64,000 nucleotides of DNA from Xanthomarina spongicola (GTDB lineage: Bacteria > Bacteroidota > Bacteroidia > Flavobacteriales > Flavobacteriaceae): the NCBI RefSeq assembly GCF_003148645.1, contig NZ_QGGP01000008.1:1-64000 (forward strand). The letters run 5' to 3'. Both the position numbers and the translations under genes were made by a program. Shown here in pieces: positions 1 to 10,419 of the stretch (its first letter is position 1; each line of letters starts with the position of its first letter). The notes below the pieces were generated by a model that saw only the letters and a list, made by a program, of their open reading frames with translations, made no database searches and had not been told where the DNA came from.

Positions 1-20
1 GCCAACTCGCATGTTCGCTA

Positions 21-41
21 AAAATGTACACTGTACATTTT
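21..41. repeat. Perfect 21-bp palindrome (10-bp arms, 1-bp centre)
   Basis: AAAATGTACA, one C, then TGTACATTTT: the arms are exact reverse complements. It lies in the disrupted 5' part of the YidD-like tail. It could be an end or core of a small repeated element, or a regulator site. There is no coding explanation. Confidence 0.7.
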
Positions 42-111
42 CTTCTACGCTCCATCGCCTTGGGGACGTTCTGGTTACGATCCTGTTCCAGAAAAATTAG
101 ATAAAAAATAA
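22..111 (+). pseudogene. C-terminal tail of a YidD-like membrane protein insertion factor, cut or disrupted
   Basis: The frame ending at the TAA at 109-111 reads SPWGRSGYDPVPEKLDKK, which resembles the conserved C-terminus of YidD (CHPWG..GYDPVP), a small protein that helps insert membrane proteins. The same frame is closed by a TAA at 19-21, and the codons at 22-48 do not resemble YidD. A perfect palindrome lies exactly there (21-41). Either the gene is broken by a frameshift or small insertion, or the similarity is limited to this tail. The upstream part is outside the window, so this cannot be settled here. Confidence 0.45.
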
Positions 112-182
112 CATTTCCTTATAAAGCTTTCCTTTTTAATCCATTTTCATTTGTCTATATTTACAAGCATAAAATAAAACCT

Positions 183-1112
183 ATGTTTCTACTAAAGTTC
201 GATTGGAATCCTATTTCTGGAATTGATATCATTGGAAATTTCAAGCTTCATTTTTACAGCATGATGTGGATTATTGCCTTCCTTTTAGGTTGGTATATTA
301 TGAAACGTATTTTTATTAAAGAGAAAGTAAAACTAGAATATTTAGATCCTCTATTTATATACACTGTTTTTGCTACCATGCTTGGTGCTCGTTTAGGACA
401 TGTAATATTCTATCAATCGGAATTAATTTCTCAAGACTTCTTTAGCGTCTTTTTACCTTTTCGTTTTCAACCAGAATTCGAATTTACTGGATTTCAAGGA
501 TTAGCTAGTCATGGTGCAGCTATAGGAATTATTATTGGTATGTATTTATACCGAAGAAAATACAAATACAAATCTCTTATTTGGATTCTAGACCGTGTAG
601 TTATTCCAGTAGCTTCAGGAGCTGTATTTATAAGAATTGGAAATTTTATCAATTCAGAAATTATAGGAAAAGTTACTGATTCTTCTTTTGGAGTACGCTT
701 TATTCAAGATGAATATGGCAAAAGTGAAGCTATGCAACTTACTGGTATGAAAACACCTAAAGCTGCTTATGATGCTATTGTAAATAATCCTCAGTTTCAA
801 AATTTATTAGAGGCCATTCCATATAGACATCCAGCACAATTATACGAATCGTTTAGCTACATCTTTGTATTTTTAATTCTCTGGTATTTTTATTCTAAAA
901 CTAATAAAGGGAATCAGCCAGGATTTTTATTTGGGTTGTTTTTAGTGCTTTTATGGACTGTAAGATTATTTGTAGAGTTTGTAAAAGAATCTCAAGGCGA
1001 AGAATACATTACTATGTTTGGTCTTAACACTGGACAGATGCTTAGTATTCCTTTTATAATTATTGGACTTTACTTTATGTTTGGTTATAAACCGAAAAAT
1101 CAAGAAAGTTAG
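183..1112 (+). CDS. lgt: Prolipoprotein diacylglyceryl transferase
   Basis: Transfers a diacylglyceryl group from phosphatidylglycerol to the lipobox cysteine of prolipoproteins, the first step of lipoprotein maturation at the inner membrane. The 309-residue protein has several hydrophobic segments and the family landmarks: a His in SHG (H110), RIGNFINSEI with R151 and N154, a YRHPAQLYES segment near 214-223, and a late R..VEF.KE stretch. Length fits the family. The next gene starts two bases after its stop, so they form an operon. Fittingly, that neighbour is itself a lipoprotein. Confidence 0.97.
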   Translation: MFLLKFDWNPISGIDIIGNFKLHFYSMMWIIAFLLGWYIMKRIFIKEKVKLEYLDPLFIYTVFATMLGARLGHVIFYQSELISQDFFSVFLPFRFQPEFEFTGFQGLASHGAAIGIIIGMYLYRRKYKYKSLIWILDRVVIPVASGAVFIRIGNFINSEIIGKVTDSSFGVRFIQDEYGKSEAMQLTGMKTPKAAYDAIVNNPQFQNLLEAIPYRHPAQLYESFSYIFVFLILWYFYSKTNKGNQPGFLFGLFLVLLWTVRLFVEFVKESQGEEYITMFGLNTGQMLSIPFIIIGLYFMFGYKPKNQES

Positions 1113-1113
1113 T

Positions 1114-1623
1114 ATGCCTTTTAAAATTAAACATTCTTTACCATTTGTTCTAGCAATTAGCACAATAACTATTGGGCTAACAACTTCCTGTAAAGAAGAC
1201 AAAAAAGTTATTAAAACTGTAAAAATTCCTTTTACAAAGGAAGGCGAATTAACGCTTTATAAATCTGTAACAGATTCTATTATCTCAAAAATAGATATTG
1301 AAATAGCAGATACAGAATACGACACACAAACAGGATTAATGTACCGTAATTCTATGAAAGACAATCAAGGTATGTTGTTTGTTTTTCAAGATATGCGTCC
1401 ACGTTCTTTTTATATGAAAAACACCAAGTTCCCTTTAGATTTAATATATCTAGATAACAATAAAACTATTGTTAGTTTTCAGGAAAATGCACAACCTCTT
1501 GATGAAAGTTCTTTACCATCAAATGCACCAGCTAAATATGTGCTTGAAATTAATGCTGGCTTAGTTAATAAATGGCAATTGGAGGTTGGAGATAGAATGG
1601 ATTATACAGATCAACAATTATAG
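1114..1623 (+). CDS. DUF192 domain lipoprotein
   Basis: About 169 residues. I chose the ATG at 1114 because it lies two bases after the lgt stop and gives a clean lipoprotein signal (hydrophobic stretch ending LTTSC, Cys26). The same frame stays open upstream inside lgt, but a start there would bury the signal. The mature part is a DUF192 domain with the typical GLMYR...GMLFVF and FYMKNT...LDLIYLD motifs. DUF192 proteins are small extracytoplasmic beta-barrel-like proteins of unknown reaction. Co-transcribed with lgt. Confidence 0.88.
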   Translation: MPFKIKHSLPFVLAISTITIGLTTSCKEDKKVIKTVKIPFTKEGELTLYKSVTDSIISKIDIEIADTEYDTQTGLMYRNSMKDNQGMLFVFQDMRPRSFYMKNTKFPLDLIYLDNNKTIVSFQENAQPLDESSLPSNAPAKYVLEINAGLVNKWQLEVGDRMDYTDQQL

Positions 1624-1654
1624 TTTTTTATAAAAACCCTAGATTATAAGACAT

Positions 1655-1689
1655 AAAAAAGCCTTTCAGTTTATTCTGAAAGGCTTTTT
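1655..1689. terminator. Bidirectional hairpin terminator between the DUF192 gene and secDF
   Basis: Stem AAAAAGCCTTTCAG / CTGAAAGGCTTTTT around a short TTTATT loop, with A and T runs on the outsides. It sits between two convergent genes and can serve both strands. Confidence 0.88.
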
Positions 1690-1709
1690 CTATATTTGAT
1701 TGAAGCGAA

Positions 1710-4697
1710 TTAAGCTTTCGCTTCTTCTACTTCTTCTTTTATTTTATTCTTTAATGAATCTTTAGCATCACCTCTTTTTACTGAATCGTACATAATAGGA
1801 GTTGCAATAAATAAAGATGAATATGTACCTACTATTACACCTATTATTAATGCAAACATAAATCCTCTAATAGAATCTCCACCAAAAATGAATATTGCTA
1901 ATAAAACAACCAAGGTTGTTAAAGAAGTATTTAATGTTCTACTTAACGTACTACTTAATGAGGAATTAATTACTTTATCAAAAGGCCAAGTTGTATGCTC
2001 GTTAAAGAATTCACGAATTCTATCGAATACAACCACAGTATCATTTAACGAGTAACCAATTACAGTTAAGATGGCTGCAATAAATGCTTGATCTATTTCC
2101 ATTGTAAAAGGCATAAACTTATAAGTTAAAGAGAATACACCTAATACTATAAGTACATCATGGAATACAGCAGCTACTGCACCAAGTGAGAATTGCCATC
2201 TTTTAAAACGGAATAGGATATAAAGGAAAACTACAATTAATGATCCTAAAATTGCCCAGAATGATGCTTTTTTAATATCATCTGCAATGGTTGGACTTAC
2301 TTTGTAGTATTTCATTAATCCAACTGTTTTATGCTCGTCATCACTAATAAAATCTTCGTAAGACACACCATCTAAGTGTGGTAATAAAGCTGTAAATAAA
2401 GATTTTCTTAATTCTTCATCTACTTCAGTTCCAGTTTCATCAACTTTAAATTTAGTTGTAATTTTTAATTGATTTGAGCTACCAAATGTTTTAGCATCGG
2501 CACTTCCAAATACTTCAGGAGAAGAAAGTGTGCTTGTGATTTCAGAAGAACTTACATCTTGTGCAAAACGCACTTGATAGGTTCTACCTCCAACAAAATC
2601 GACACCTTGATCTAGTCCATTTGTAAATAAAGACCCTAAACTCAATACAATTAATATCGCAGAGAAAATATAAGCAACTTTACGTTTCTTTAAGAAGTTG
2701 ATATTTATATTTCTGAATAAGTTTTTAGTTATACCAGTAGAGAAGTCTAAATTTCCTCCTCTTCCAACATACCAATCAACAATTAATCTAGTAATAAAAA
2801 TTGCTGTAAATAAAGAGGTAGCAATACCTATTATTAAAGTAGTTGCAAACCCTTTAATAGGTCCTGTTCCAAAAATAAATAATATTAATGCTGTTAAACC
2901 AGTAGTAATGTTAGCATCTAAAATTGATGATAAAGCGTTAGCAAAACCGTCTTGTATAGATTCTTTCTGACCTTTACCTTTAGCTAATTCTTCTCGAATA
3001 CGTTCGAAGATAAGCACGTTAGCATCGACCGACATACCTATAGTTAATACAATACCTGCAATACCAGGAAGTGTTAATACAGCTCCTAAACCAGATAATA
3101 CTCCAAAGATTAAAAGGATGTTGAAGATCATGGCAAGATCAGCAAATAAACCAGCTTTACCATAATAGAAAATCATCCATAATAACACTAAAGAAAGTGC
3201 AATCATGAAAGACATTTTACCACTATCAATAGCTTCTTGACCTAAAGATGGTCCAACAACTTCACCTTGAATAATATCTGCTGAAGCAGGTAATTTACCA
3301 GCACGTAATACGTTTGCTAAATCGGTTGCTTCGTTTAGTGTAAAGTCTCCAGAAATTTGAGAATTACCTCCAGAAATAGCTCCTGTTGTAACTCCAGGTG
3401 CAGAATACACCACGTTATCAAGAACAATAGCAATTTGACTACCTTGAGTAAATGCTTTTCCAGTCATTTCTTCCCAGATTTTAGCTCCTTTAGCATTCAT
3501 TTGCATGGACACTACTGGCTTGCTAGTTGGACCATAATCCTGACGTGCATCTGTAACAACTGCTCCACTTAATGGTGGTACATTGTCTCTATTTCCAACT
3601 AAAGCATATAATTCTACTATTTCGCTATCTTTTTCAGGTTTCCCGAATAAGAATTTTACATCACGCATTTCAGCAGGAATCAAAGCTCTTACTTGTGGCA
3701 TGTTTAAATACTCCAATACTTGATCCTTATCTTTTATAGCAAATTGTGCTACAACAGGTCCTCCTTGGTAACCAAAACCTCTTATTAGTTTTCCAATAGG
3801 ATTGGTTTCAACGTCTAAAGAATCTGGATCGTCACCTAATAAATCGGCAATTTTATCGTCTTCAGAATCTTGAGATTCTTCAACAACTTCTTCTATTTCT
3901 GATACTTCTTCTGAAGTTTCAAGTTCTTTTATTAATTCGTTTGCTTGATTTAAGAATCCCATAAAAGTTTCACCTTTATATGCATCCCAAAATTCTAATT
4001 GCGCAGTACTTTGAAGTAATTTAAGCGCTCTTTCTTTGTCTTTAACACCAGGTAATTCTACAAGAATACGTCCTGAATTTCCTAAACGTTGAATACTTGG
4101 AGAAGTTACACCAAACTCATCAATACGTTTACGTAATACTTCGAATGCAGAAACAATAGATTCGTCAATTTTTTGAGATATAATAGGTTTCACCTCATCA
4201 TCAGACATGTCGAAAGTAATTTCTTCGCTTAATGTTCTGTTTGCAAAAATATCTGGTGATGCCAATTTAGTGTCTCCTTTAATAGCATCAAACGCTACAA
4301 AGAAATCTTCTAAATAGGTGTTTTGACTATTATTCTGAAGCTCTGAAGCATCGTCTAATGCTTTATTAAAAACAGGGTCTTTACTATAATTAGATAATCC
4401 TTTTAAAATATCTTTTACAGATACTTGAAGAATAACACTTACTCCACCTTTAAGATCAAGACCAAGATTCATGGCATTTTCCTTAACTTCGTTATAAGTA
4501 TATTCTGCAATCCCTAAATTGTAAACATTTTCATTAGCGATTGAATCTAAATACTGACGTTCTCTTTCAGCATCGTCATTTGCATAAACTTTTGCCTCAT
4601 CTTCAATACTGTTTGCCTTAAATGTAAAAGACAATTGGTAAATACTTACCAAACCAAATAAAATTGCAAATAGTTTTACTAATCCTTTATTCTGCAT
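1710..4697 (-). CDS. secDF: Protein translocase subunit SecDF (fused SecD-SecF)
   Basis: An RND-type membrane protein that uses the proton gradient to help SecYEG export proteins. Both halves lie in one 995-residue chain, as is usual in Bacteroidota. SecD half: N-terminal membrane helix, LGLDLKGG (78-85), the FGVTSPSIQRLG segment (about 195-206), then the SecD membrane bundle. SecF half: begins near residue 660 with its own helix, GVDFVGG and a GYSLNDTVVVFDRIRE motif. An unusually acidic stretch (about 257-297, mostly Glu, Asp and Ser) interrupts the periplasmic part of SecD. Export through Sec feeds the T9SS proteins of this window. Confidence 0.97.
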   Translation of the reverse strand: MQNKGLVKLFAILFGLVSIYQLSFTFKANSIEDEAKVYANDDAERERQYLDSIANENVYNLGIAEYTYNEVKENAMNLGLDLKGGVSVILQVSVKDILKGLSNYSKDPVFNKALDDASELQNNSQNTYLEDFFVAFDAIKGDTKLASPDIFANRTLSEEITFDMSDDEVKPIISQKIDESIVSAFEVLRKRIDEFGVTSPSIQRLGNSGRILVELPGVKDKERALKLLQSTAQLEFWDAYKGETFMGFLNQANELIKELETSEEVSEIEEVVEESQDSEDDKIADLLGDDPDSLDVETNPIGKLIRGFGYQGGPVVAQFAIKDKDQVLEYLNMPQVRALIPAEMRDVKFLFGKPEKDSEIVELYALVGNRDNVPPLSGAVVTDARQDYGPTSKPVVSMQMNAKGAKIWEEMTGKAFTQGSQIAIVLDNVVYSAPGVTTGAISGGNSQISGDFTLNEATDLANVLRAGKLPASADIIQGEVVGPSLGQEAIDSGKMSFMIALSLVLLWMIFYYGKAGLFADLAMIFNILLIFGVLSGLGAVLTLPGIAGIVLTIGMSVDANVLIFERIREELAKGKGQKESIQDGFANALSSILDANITTGLTALILFIFGTGPIKGFATTLIIGIATSLFTAIFITRLIVDWYVGRGGNLDFSTGITKNLFRNININFLKKRKVAYIFSAILIVLSLGSLFTNGLDQGVDFVGGRTYQVRFAQDVSSSEITSTLSSPEVFGSADAKTFGSSNQLKITTKFKVDETGTEVDEELRKSLFTALLPHLDGVSYEDFISDDEHKTVGLMKYYKVSPTIADDIKKASFWAILGSLIVVFLYILFRFKRWQFSLGAVAAVFHDVLIVLGVFSLTYKFMPFTMEIDQAFIAAILTVIGYSLNDTVVVFDRIREFFNEHTTWPFDKVINSSLSSTLSRTLNTSLTTLVVLLAIFIFGGDSIRGFMFALIIGVIVGTYSSLFIATPIMYDSVKRGDAKDSLKNKIKEEVEEAKA

Positions 4698-4743
4698 TAT
4701 TAATTAAATTAATTAGTTTCTTGATGTTATTTTTAAAAACGAG

Positions 4744-4751
4744 CAAATATA
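4744..4751 (-). promoter_or_regulatory. -7 box of secDF
   Basis: On the minus strand this reads TATATTTG, matching the Bacteroidota consensus TAnnTTTG, 46 bases before the secDF start. No clear -33 TTTG was identified. Confidence 0.5.
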
Positions 4752-4793
4752 TATCTTCTATACTTATTTAACAAAAGGTTTAAGATATATAAC

Positions 4794-4825
4794 AAAAAAA
4801 ACAGCTATAAAAAGCTGTTTTTTTT
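4794..4825. terminator. Hairpin terminator downstream of the DUF4412-like gene
   Basis: A7-ACAGCT, loop ATAAAA, AGCTGT-T8. It lies 21 bases after the stop of the minus-strand gene at 4846-5508, with the T run in the minus sense provided by the A run at 4794-4801. Confidence 0.8.
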
Positions 4826-4845
4826 GTTATATTAAATATGTTGAC

Positions 4846-5508
4846 TTACATACCTTGCAACTTGTCTGTTTTTTCGTAACCTTCTGGAGGTGTCATATCG
4901 AATTTATCATCAGATACAGATTCCTTTTTAATCTCTGTAACTTCATTAGTAATGGTTAAATTCATACCACTTTGACTCATGTTCATGGTCATGTATAATG
5001 GATATCCATTAATATCTGCTCCAACCATAGTTGATTGTTGAGATATAGCACTTAATTTATCTGTTGTATAAACATCCATAGTTACTACAACGCCATCTTT
5101 ATTTACTTCAATATTATACTCCTGACACTCGTAACCAAGAACTGTTTTAGTTTCATCTCCTTTAGTTACAGTGACATTTTTTAAATCTTCTTCTGAAGGT
5201 TCCATGCTTTTTACAACATATTTTTTACCTGTCATCTGATTGCTCATAGACATTAACATTTGATTGCTATCGTTATCCATAATAGCAGTTGTTGATCCTG
5301 TCATCATATTTGAAGTTTCAGAGCGTGTCTTATTTCCTTTAAAATAAGTAGTTGTTAAGATATCTCCAATCATGGCTAATTGTCCTTTTAGCTGCTCATT
5401 ATCAGTTGACATGGTTTGTTTAGAAAACATAATTCCTTCTGTAATGCTTTCTTGCGAGAAACCAACTGTTGTTATTGCAACTAATAATATGAATATTATT
5501 TTTTTCAT
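4846..5508 (-). CDS. Secreted DUF4412-like protein
   Basis: 220 residues with an N-terminal signal peptide (hydrophobic stretch ending GFSQ at about 19). The mature protein is rich in Met, Thr and Ser. It has the pattern of DUF4412 / lipoprotein-sorting-like beta-sheet proteins: a GNKTRSE strand, then TVLGYECQEYNI with a lone Cys, then a C-terminal PPEGYEK. Such proteins are predicted periplasmic or outer-membrane-associated and have no assigned reaction. It follows mdh on the same strand with a gap of 30 bases, so it may be read through from the mdh promoter. The family assignment is by pattern only. Confidence 0.6.
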   Translation of the reverse strand: MKKIIFILLVAITTVGFSQESITEGIMFSKQTMSTDNEQLKGQLAMIGDILTTTYFKGNKTRSETSNMMTGSTTAIMDNDSNQMLMSMSNQMTGKKYVVKSMEPSEEDLKNVTVTKGDETKTVLGYECQEYNIEVNKDGVVVTMDVYTTDKLSAISQQSTMVGADINGYPLYMTMNMSQSGMNLTITNEVTEIKKESVSDDKFDMTPPEGYEKTDKLQGM

Positions 5509-5538
5509 TTGATTTGTTTTAAATTAATTTAAAGAATT

Positions 5539-6465
5539 TTATAATTCAAGTAATCCATTAGTTTTTCTTACAGCCTCAGCACTCTCCATCATGTTAGCTT
5601 TTTCTGCATCTGTTAAATCCATTTCAACAATACTTTCAATTCCATTTCTTCCTAGAATTACTGGAACACCTATACAGATATCTTTCATACCATATTCTCC
5701 TTCTAAGTAAACCGAACAAGGAAACATTTTCAATTGGTTACATGCTATAGCTTGAACTAAACTACTTACAGCTGCTCCTGGAGCATACCAAGCCGAAGTA
5801 CCTAATAATTTTGTTAATGTTGCTCCACCAACTTTCGTATCTTCCTTTACTTGTTCTAAACGTTCTGAAGATAAAAATGCAGATACAGGAACAGAGTTTC
5901 TTGTAGCTAATCTTGTTAATGGAATCATTCCAGTATCGCTATGTCCACCTAGAACCATACCATCTACATCACTAATTGGAGCTCCTAAAGCTTCAGCTAA
6001 TCTATATTTAAAACGAGCTGAATCTAATGCACCTCCCATTCCAATAACTCTATGTTTTGGTAATCCTGTAGATTTTGCTGCTAAATAAGCCATGGTATCC
6101 ATTGGGTTACTAACTACAATAAGAATAGTATTTGGAGAATGTTTTACCAAACTTGAAGACACAGCTTTTACAATTCCTGCATTAATACCAATTAATTCTT
6201 CACGAGTCATTCCAGGTTTTCTTGGAATTCCAGAAGTAATTACACAAATATCGCTATTTGCCGTTACTGAATAATCGTTAGTAATTCCTGTTATTTTAGT
6301 ATCGAATCCATTTAATGAAGCTGTTTGCATTAAATCCATAGCTTTACCTTCAGCAAAACCTTCTTTAATATCTAATAAAACGACTTCTGAAGCGAAATTT
6401 TTAATAGCTATGTATTCTGCACAACTGGCACCTACTGCTCCTGCTCCAACTACTGTTACTTTCAT
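5539..6465 (-). CDS. mdh: Malate dehydrogenase
   Basis: Oxidises malate to oxaloacetate with NAD+ in the TCA cycle. The 308-residue protein is of the LDH-like MDH type: N-terminal Rossmann motif VGAGAVGAS (about 5-13), the aspartate of VVLLDIKEG that favours NAD, the substrate loop SGIPRKPGMTREEL, VVSNPMD, and the catalytic His in GGHSDTGMIPL. Length and spacing fit the family. Its promoter box is at 6507-6514. Confidence 0.96.
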   Translation of the reverse strand: MKVTVVGAGAVGASCAEYIAIKNFASEVVLLDIKEGFAEGKAMDLMQTASLNGFDTKITGITNDYSVTANSDICVITSGIPRKPGMTREELIGINAGIVKAVSSSLVKHSPNTILIVVSNPMDTMAYLAAKSTGLPKHRVIGMGGALDSARFKYRLAEALGAPISDVDGMVLGGHSDTGMIPLTRLATRNSVPVSAFLSSERLEQVKEDTKVGGATLTKLLGTSAWYAPGAAVSSLVQAIACNQLKMFPCSVYLEGEYGMKDICIGVPVILGRNGIESIVEMDLTDAEKANMMESAEAVRKTNGLLEL

Positions 6466-6506
6466 TTTTATATAATGTTTTAAGTTTTGAAATTATTAAA
6501 TTTCAG

Positions 6507-6514
6507 CAAATTTA
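6507..6514 (-). promoter_or_regulatory. -7 box of mdh
   Basis: Minus strand TAAATTTG, a match to TAnnTTTG, 41 bases before the mdh ATG. Confidence 0.5.
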
Positions 6515-6553
6515 ACATTTTTAAATCATAAATGTTTGAAGTTTCAATGAAAT

Positions 6554-7567
6554 CTAAAATGAAAAATTCAAGCCTAAAGAAGCACTATTGAATTCAGCAA
6601 ACGTATAATCCACATTTAGACTGAAAAAACCTAGTTTTACATTGGCTCCCAATGTGGTCCTGATGCCATTTACCTTCTCTTCAATGGAAAAAGGATCGAC
6701 AATACTTTCTGAATACAACAAACCATCTGTTACCACATAGGTTCCCAATAAGTCTGTTTGTGATGTCCCACTTAAATAACCAATAGCTCCATACGCATTT
6801 AGAACTTTAAAATTTGTAGAGGCAATCAACTCAAACAATAAGGTATTAATGTCTGTTTGCACTTGTTGATTGGTGCCTTCAACTAGGTTGGAGTCGGTAA
6901 AATCGTAACTTCCATCCATATGTGTGTAAGCTATTAATCCAGATATGGCAACCGGAAAAAATCTATCTTTTGGCAACCATGCTGTAAATTCCTGTTGAAT
7001 ACCAAAACCATAGAGACCAGTTTTCACATCTTCAGTTTCAATTTTGGGAAAATAGCGTGCTTTTAATTGAGTACCTCTAAATGGAGAAAACGCTGCTTGC
7101 AAAAATGCAGCAGGAATGATGTTAACTCCTGTGGAACCTATACCTGTTGGTAATGTTAACTCTGTTTCTTGGTTTCCAAAAATGGGATCATCGTAAGTGA
7201 TTATCACTGTTATGTCTGGATCGTTATGTCCTAAGGCCGTTGCTACATTTTTAGAAGGACTATTATCAAGAAATCGGATATTTTCATAATCGCTTGCACG
7301 CATTTCAAACGATTTTTTATCATCGTTTATAAATGAGGTGTTTACTATAAGACCTATTTCAAAACCAAATTGTTTTTGTCCCTTGGCATGGTTAAACCAT
7401 CCGTTATTGATGCCATATGCCAGACCATTAGTTGCTGGAGCTAAATAATCTTGACTAAAGCGCTTGGCATCATTAACACCAGCTGCCAATAAGTCGTCTA
7501 TATTATCTTGAGACTGTACTGGAAATACAATCATGATTAAAAATATAAAAATCGGAACTGTTTTCAT
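6554..7567 (-). CDS. DUF6588-like outer-membrane beta-barrel protein
   Basis: 337 residues. A signal peptide (residues 1-19, ending VQSQ) is followed by DDLLAAGVNDAKRFSQDYLAPATNGLAYG, cut here into the pattern DLL..G..DA..F...Y..P...G, typical of the DUF6588 family of Bacteroidota. The rest alternates hydrophobic and polar residues as in membrane beta-strands, and the chain ends in an aromatic strand (LGLNFSF), the usual last strand of an outer-membrane barrel. The function is unknown. It stands alone on the minus strand between gyrB and mdh. Confidence 0.7.
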   Translation of the reverse strand: MKTVPIFIFLIMIVFPVQSQDNIDDLLAAGVNDAKRFSQDYLAPATNGLAYGINNGWFNHAKGQKQFGFEIGLIVNTSFINDDKKSFEMRASDYENIRFLDNSPSKNVATALGHNDPDITVIITYDDPIFGNQETELTLPTGIGSTGVNIIPAAFLQAAFSPFRGTQLKARYFPKIETEDVKTGLYGFGIQQEFTAWLPKDRFFPVAISGLIAYTHMDGSYDFTDSNLVEGTNQQVQTDINTLLFELIASTNFKVLNAYGAIGYLSGTSQTDLLGTYVVTDGLLYSESIVDPFSIEEKVNGIRTTLGANVKLGFFSLNVDYTFAEFNSASLGLNFSF

Positions 7568-7643
7568 GGTTTTTAAATTGTAGGTTAACTCAAATATATC
7601 AATTATTTATCAATTCTAGTTTTGCATTCTATAAGCTTATAAA

Positions 7644-7680
7644 CAAAAAAACCTGCAAGATTAAAGAATCTTGCAGGTTT
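7644..7680. terminator. Hairpin terminator of gyrB
   Basis: Perfect 14-bp arms AAACCTGCAAGATT / AATCTTGCAGGTTT around AAAG. On the minus strand it is followed by a T run (A run at 7645-7651). It is 46 bases past the gyrB stop. Confidence 0.88.
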
Positions 7681-7725
7681 TAAGTATTGCATTTTGTTTC
7701 TGTTTAAACAACTGAAAACAAAATA

Positions 7726-9702
<1,977 letters not shown>

Positions 9703-9731
9703 TTAATTGTTGAGCCATAAAATGACTTCAC

Positions 9732-9754
9732 AAAAAAAGATGCTTTTTAGCATC
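9732..9754 (-). terminator. Terminator-like hairpin in the gyrB leader (possible attenuator)
   Basis: On the minus strand: GATGCT, loop AAAA, AGCATC, then seven T. It lies between the -7 box (9769-9776) and the gyrB start (9675), so it would form in the 5' leader of gyrB. It has the shape of an intrinsic terminator although no gene ends here. Confidence 0.55.
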
Positions 9755-9768
9755 CTTCTGAATACAAA

Positions 9769-9776
9769 CAAAGATA
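9769..9776 (-). promoter_or_regulatory. -7 box of gyrB
   Basis: Minus strand TATCTTTG, a perfect TAnnTTTG, 93 bases before the gyrB ATG. It implies a leader of roughly 85-90 bases. Confidence 0.55.
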
Positions 9777-9786
9777 CGAATAATAA

Positions 9787-9855
9787 ACACTTTTAAAAAG
9801 CAATTTAACGAGTTTCGATTGAAATTATCAACAATTGTTAATTACTTAAAAGTGT
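9787..9855. repeat. Spaced inverted repeat upstream of the gyrB promoter
   Basis: ACACTTTTAA (9787-9796) and its exact reverse complement TTAAAAGTGT (9846-9855) are separated by 49 bases. The gene-free stretch 9676-10005 otherwise contains the gyrB leader, promoter and hairpin, and no reading frame I would support. The repeat could be an operator pair or chance in AT-rich DNA. Confidence 0.4.
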
Positions 9856-10005
9856 CTTAAATCGCATAAAAATAGTCTTAAAATGGATTTTGCAGTTTTT
9901 TTAATTGTTCGTCGAGCAGCCAAAATGCAAAAGTGATTTAAACAGCTTATTTGGCTTTAAGGAAAAGGGGAAATTGAAGATTTAAAAGCAGAATTTACTT
10001 AAAAT

Positions 10006-10419
10006 TTAATCATGATTCAACTCTTTATTTATCATTTTAATAACTTCTTCCATTTCCTTAATTATTGTTTGACAACCTTCTATTCCACCATACGAAAACG
10101 AATATTGTTGTACAAAATATTTATAAACTCATCATTCTCTTTTAAAGCCTCAAAATCATTAGGTCTAGAAAGATAATTATAAATATAATTAATGCCTTTT
10201 TTAATACTATCGTTTTGTATAATATCTAAGCCTTTAGTTTTTAATGTTTCATAATCTATATATGTTAAATAGGGACTACTCCAAGTTGAAACATGAATAA
10301 AGGCTGAATCTAACTCTGTGTTATAAGGCAAGTCTTGGTCAATATATTCAATGATGCGCTTATATTGTTTTATTCTGTTCCATGAGGTTGTATCGTATTT
10401 TTCTAAAGAATTTAATCAT
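10006..10419 (-). pseudogene. Decayed DUF6090 gene with internal deletion and frameshift
   Basis: The ATG at 10419 opens MIKFFRKIRYNLMEQNKT, the standard DUF6090 N-terminus, but the frame hits TAA after about 19 codons, before the membrane helix. Directly after, another frame reads the family's later part (KRIIEYIDQDLPYN, then TLKTKGLDIIQNDSIKKG) down to MVE and a TAG at 10080. A third frame carries the usual C-terminal helix (EGCQTIIKEMEE...) to the TAA at 10006. So roughly 80 or more codons, including the membrane segment, are gone and a frameshift lies near 10080. The start overlaps the stop of the intact DUF6090 gene upstream, pointing to a former two-gene operon. Confidence 0.8.

Noticed and set aside
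1063-1113. An earlier start for the DUF192 protein inside lgt
   Set aside because: Only the ATG at 1114 gives a lipoprotein signal, and it lies directly after the lgt stop.
966-1202. Open frame of 78 codons on the minus strand inside lgt and the DUF192 gene
   Set aside because: It lies fully antisense to two well-supported genes and has no recognisable domain or signal.
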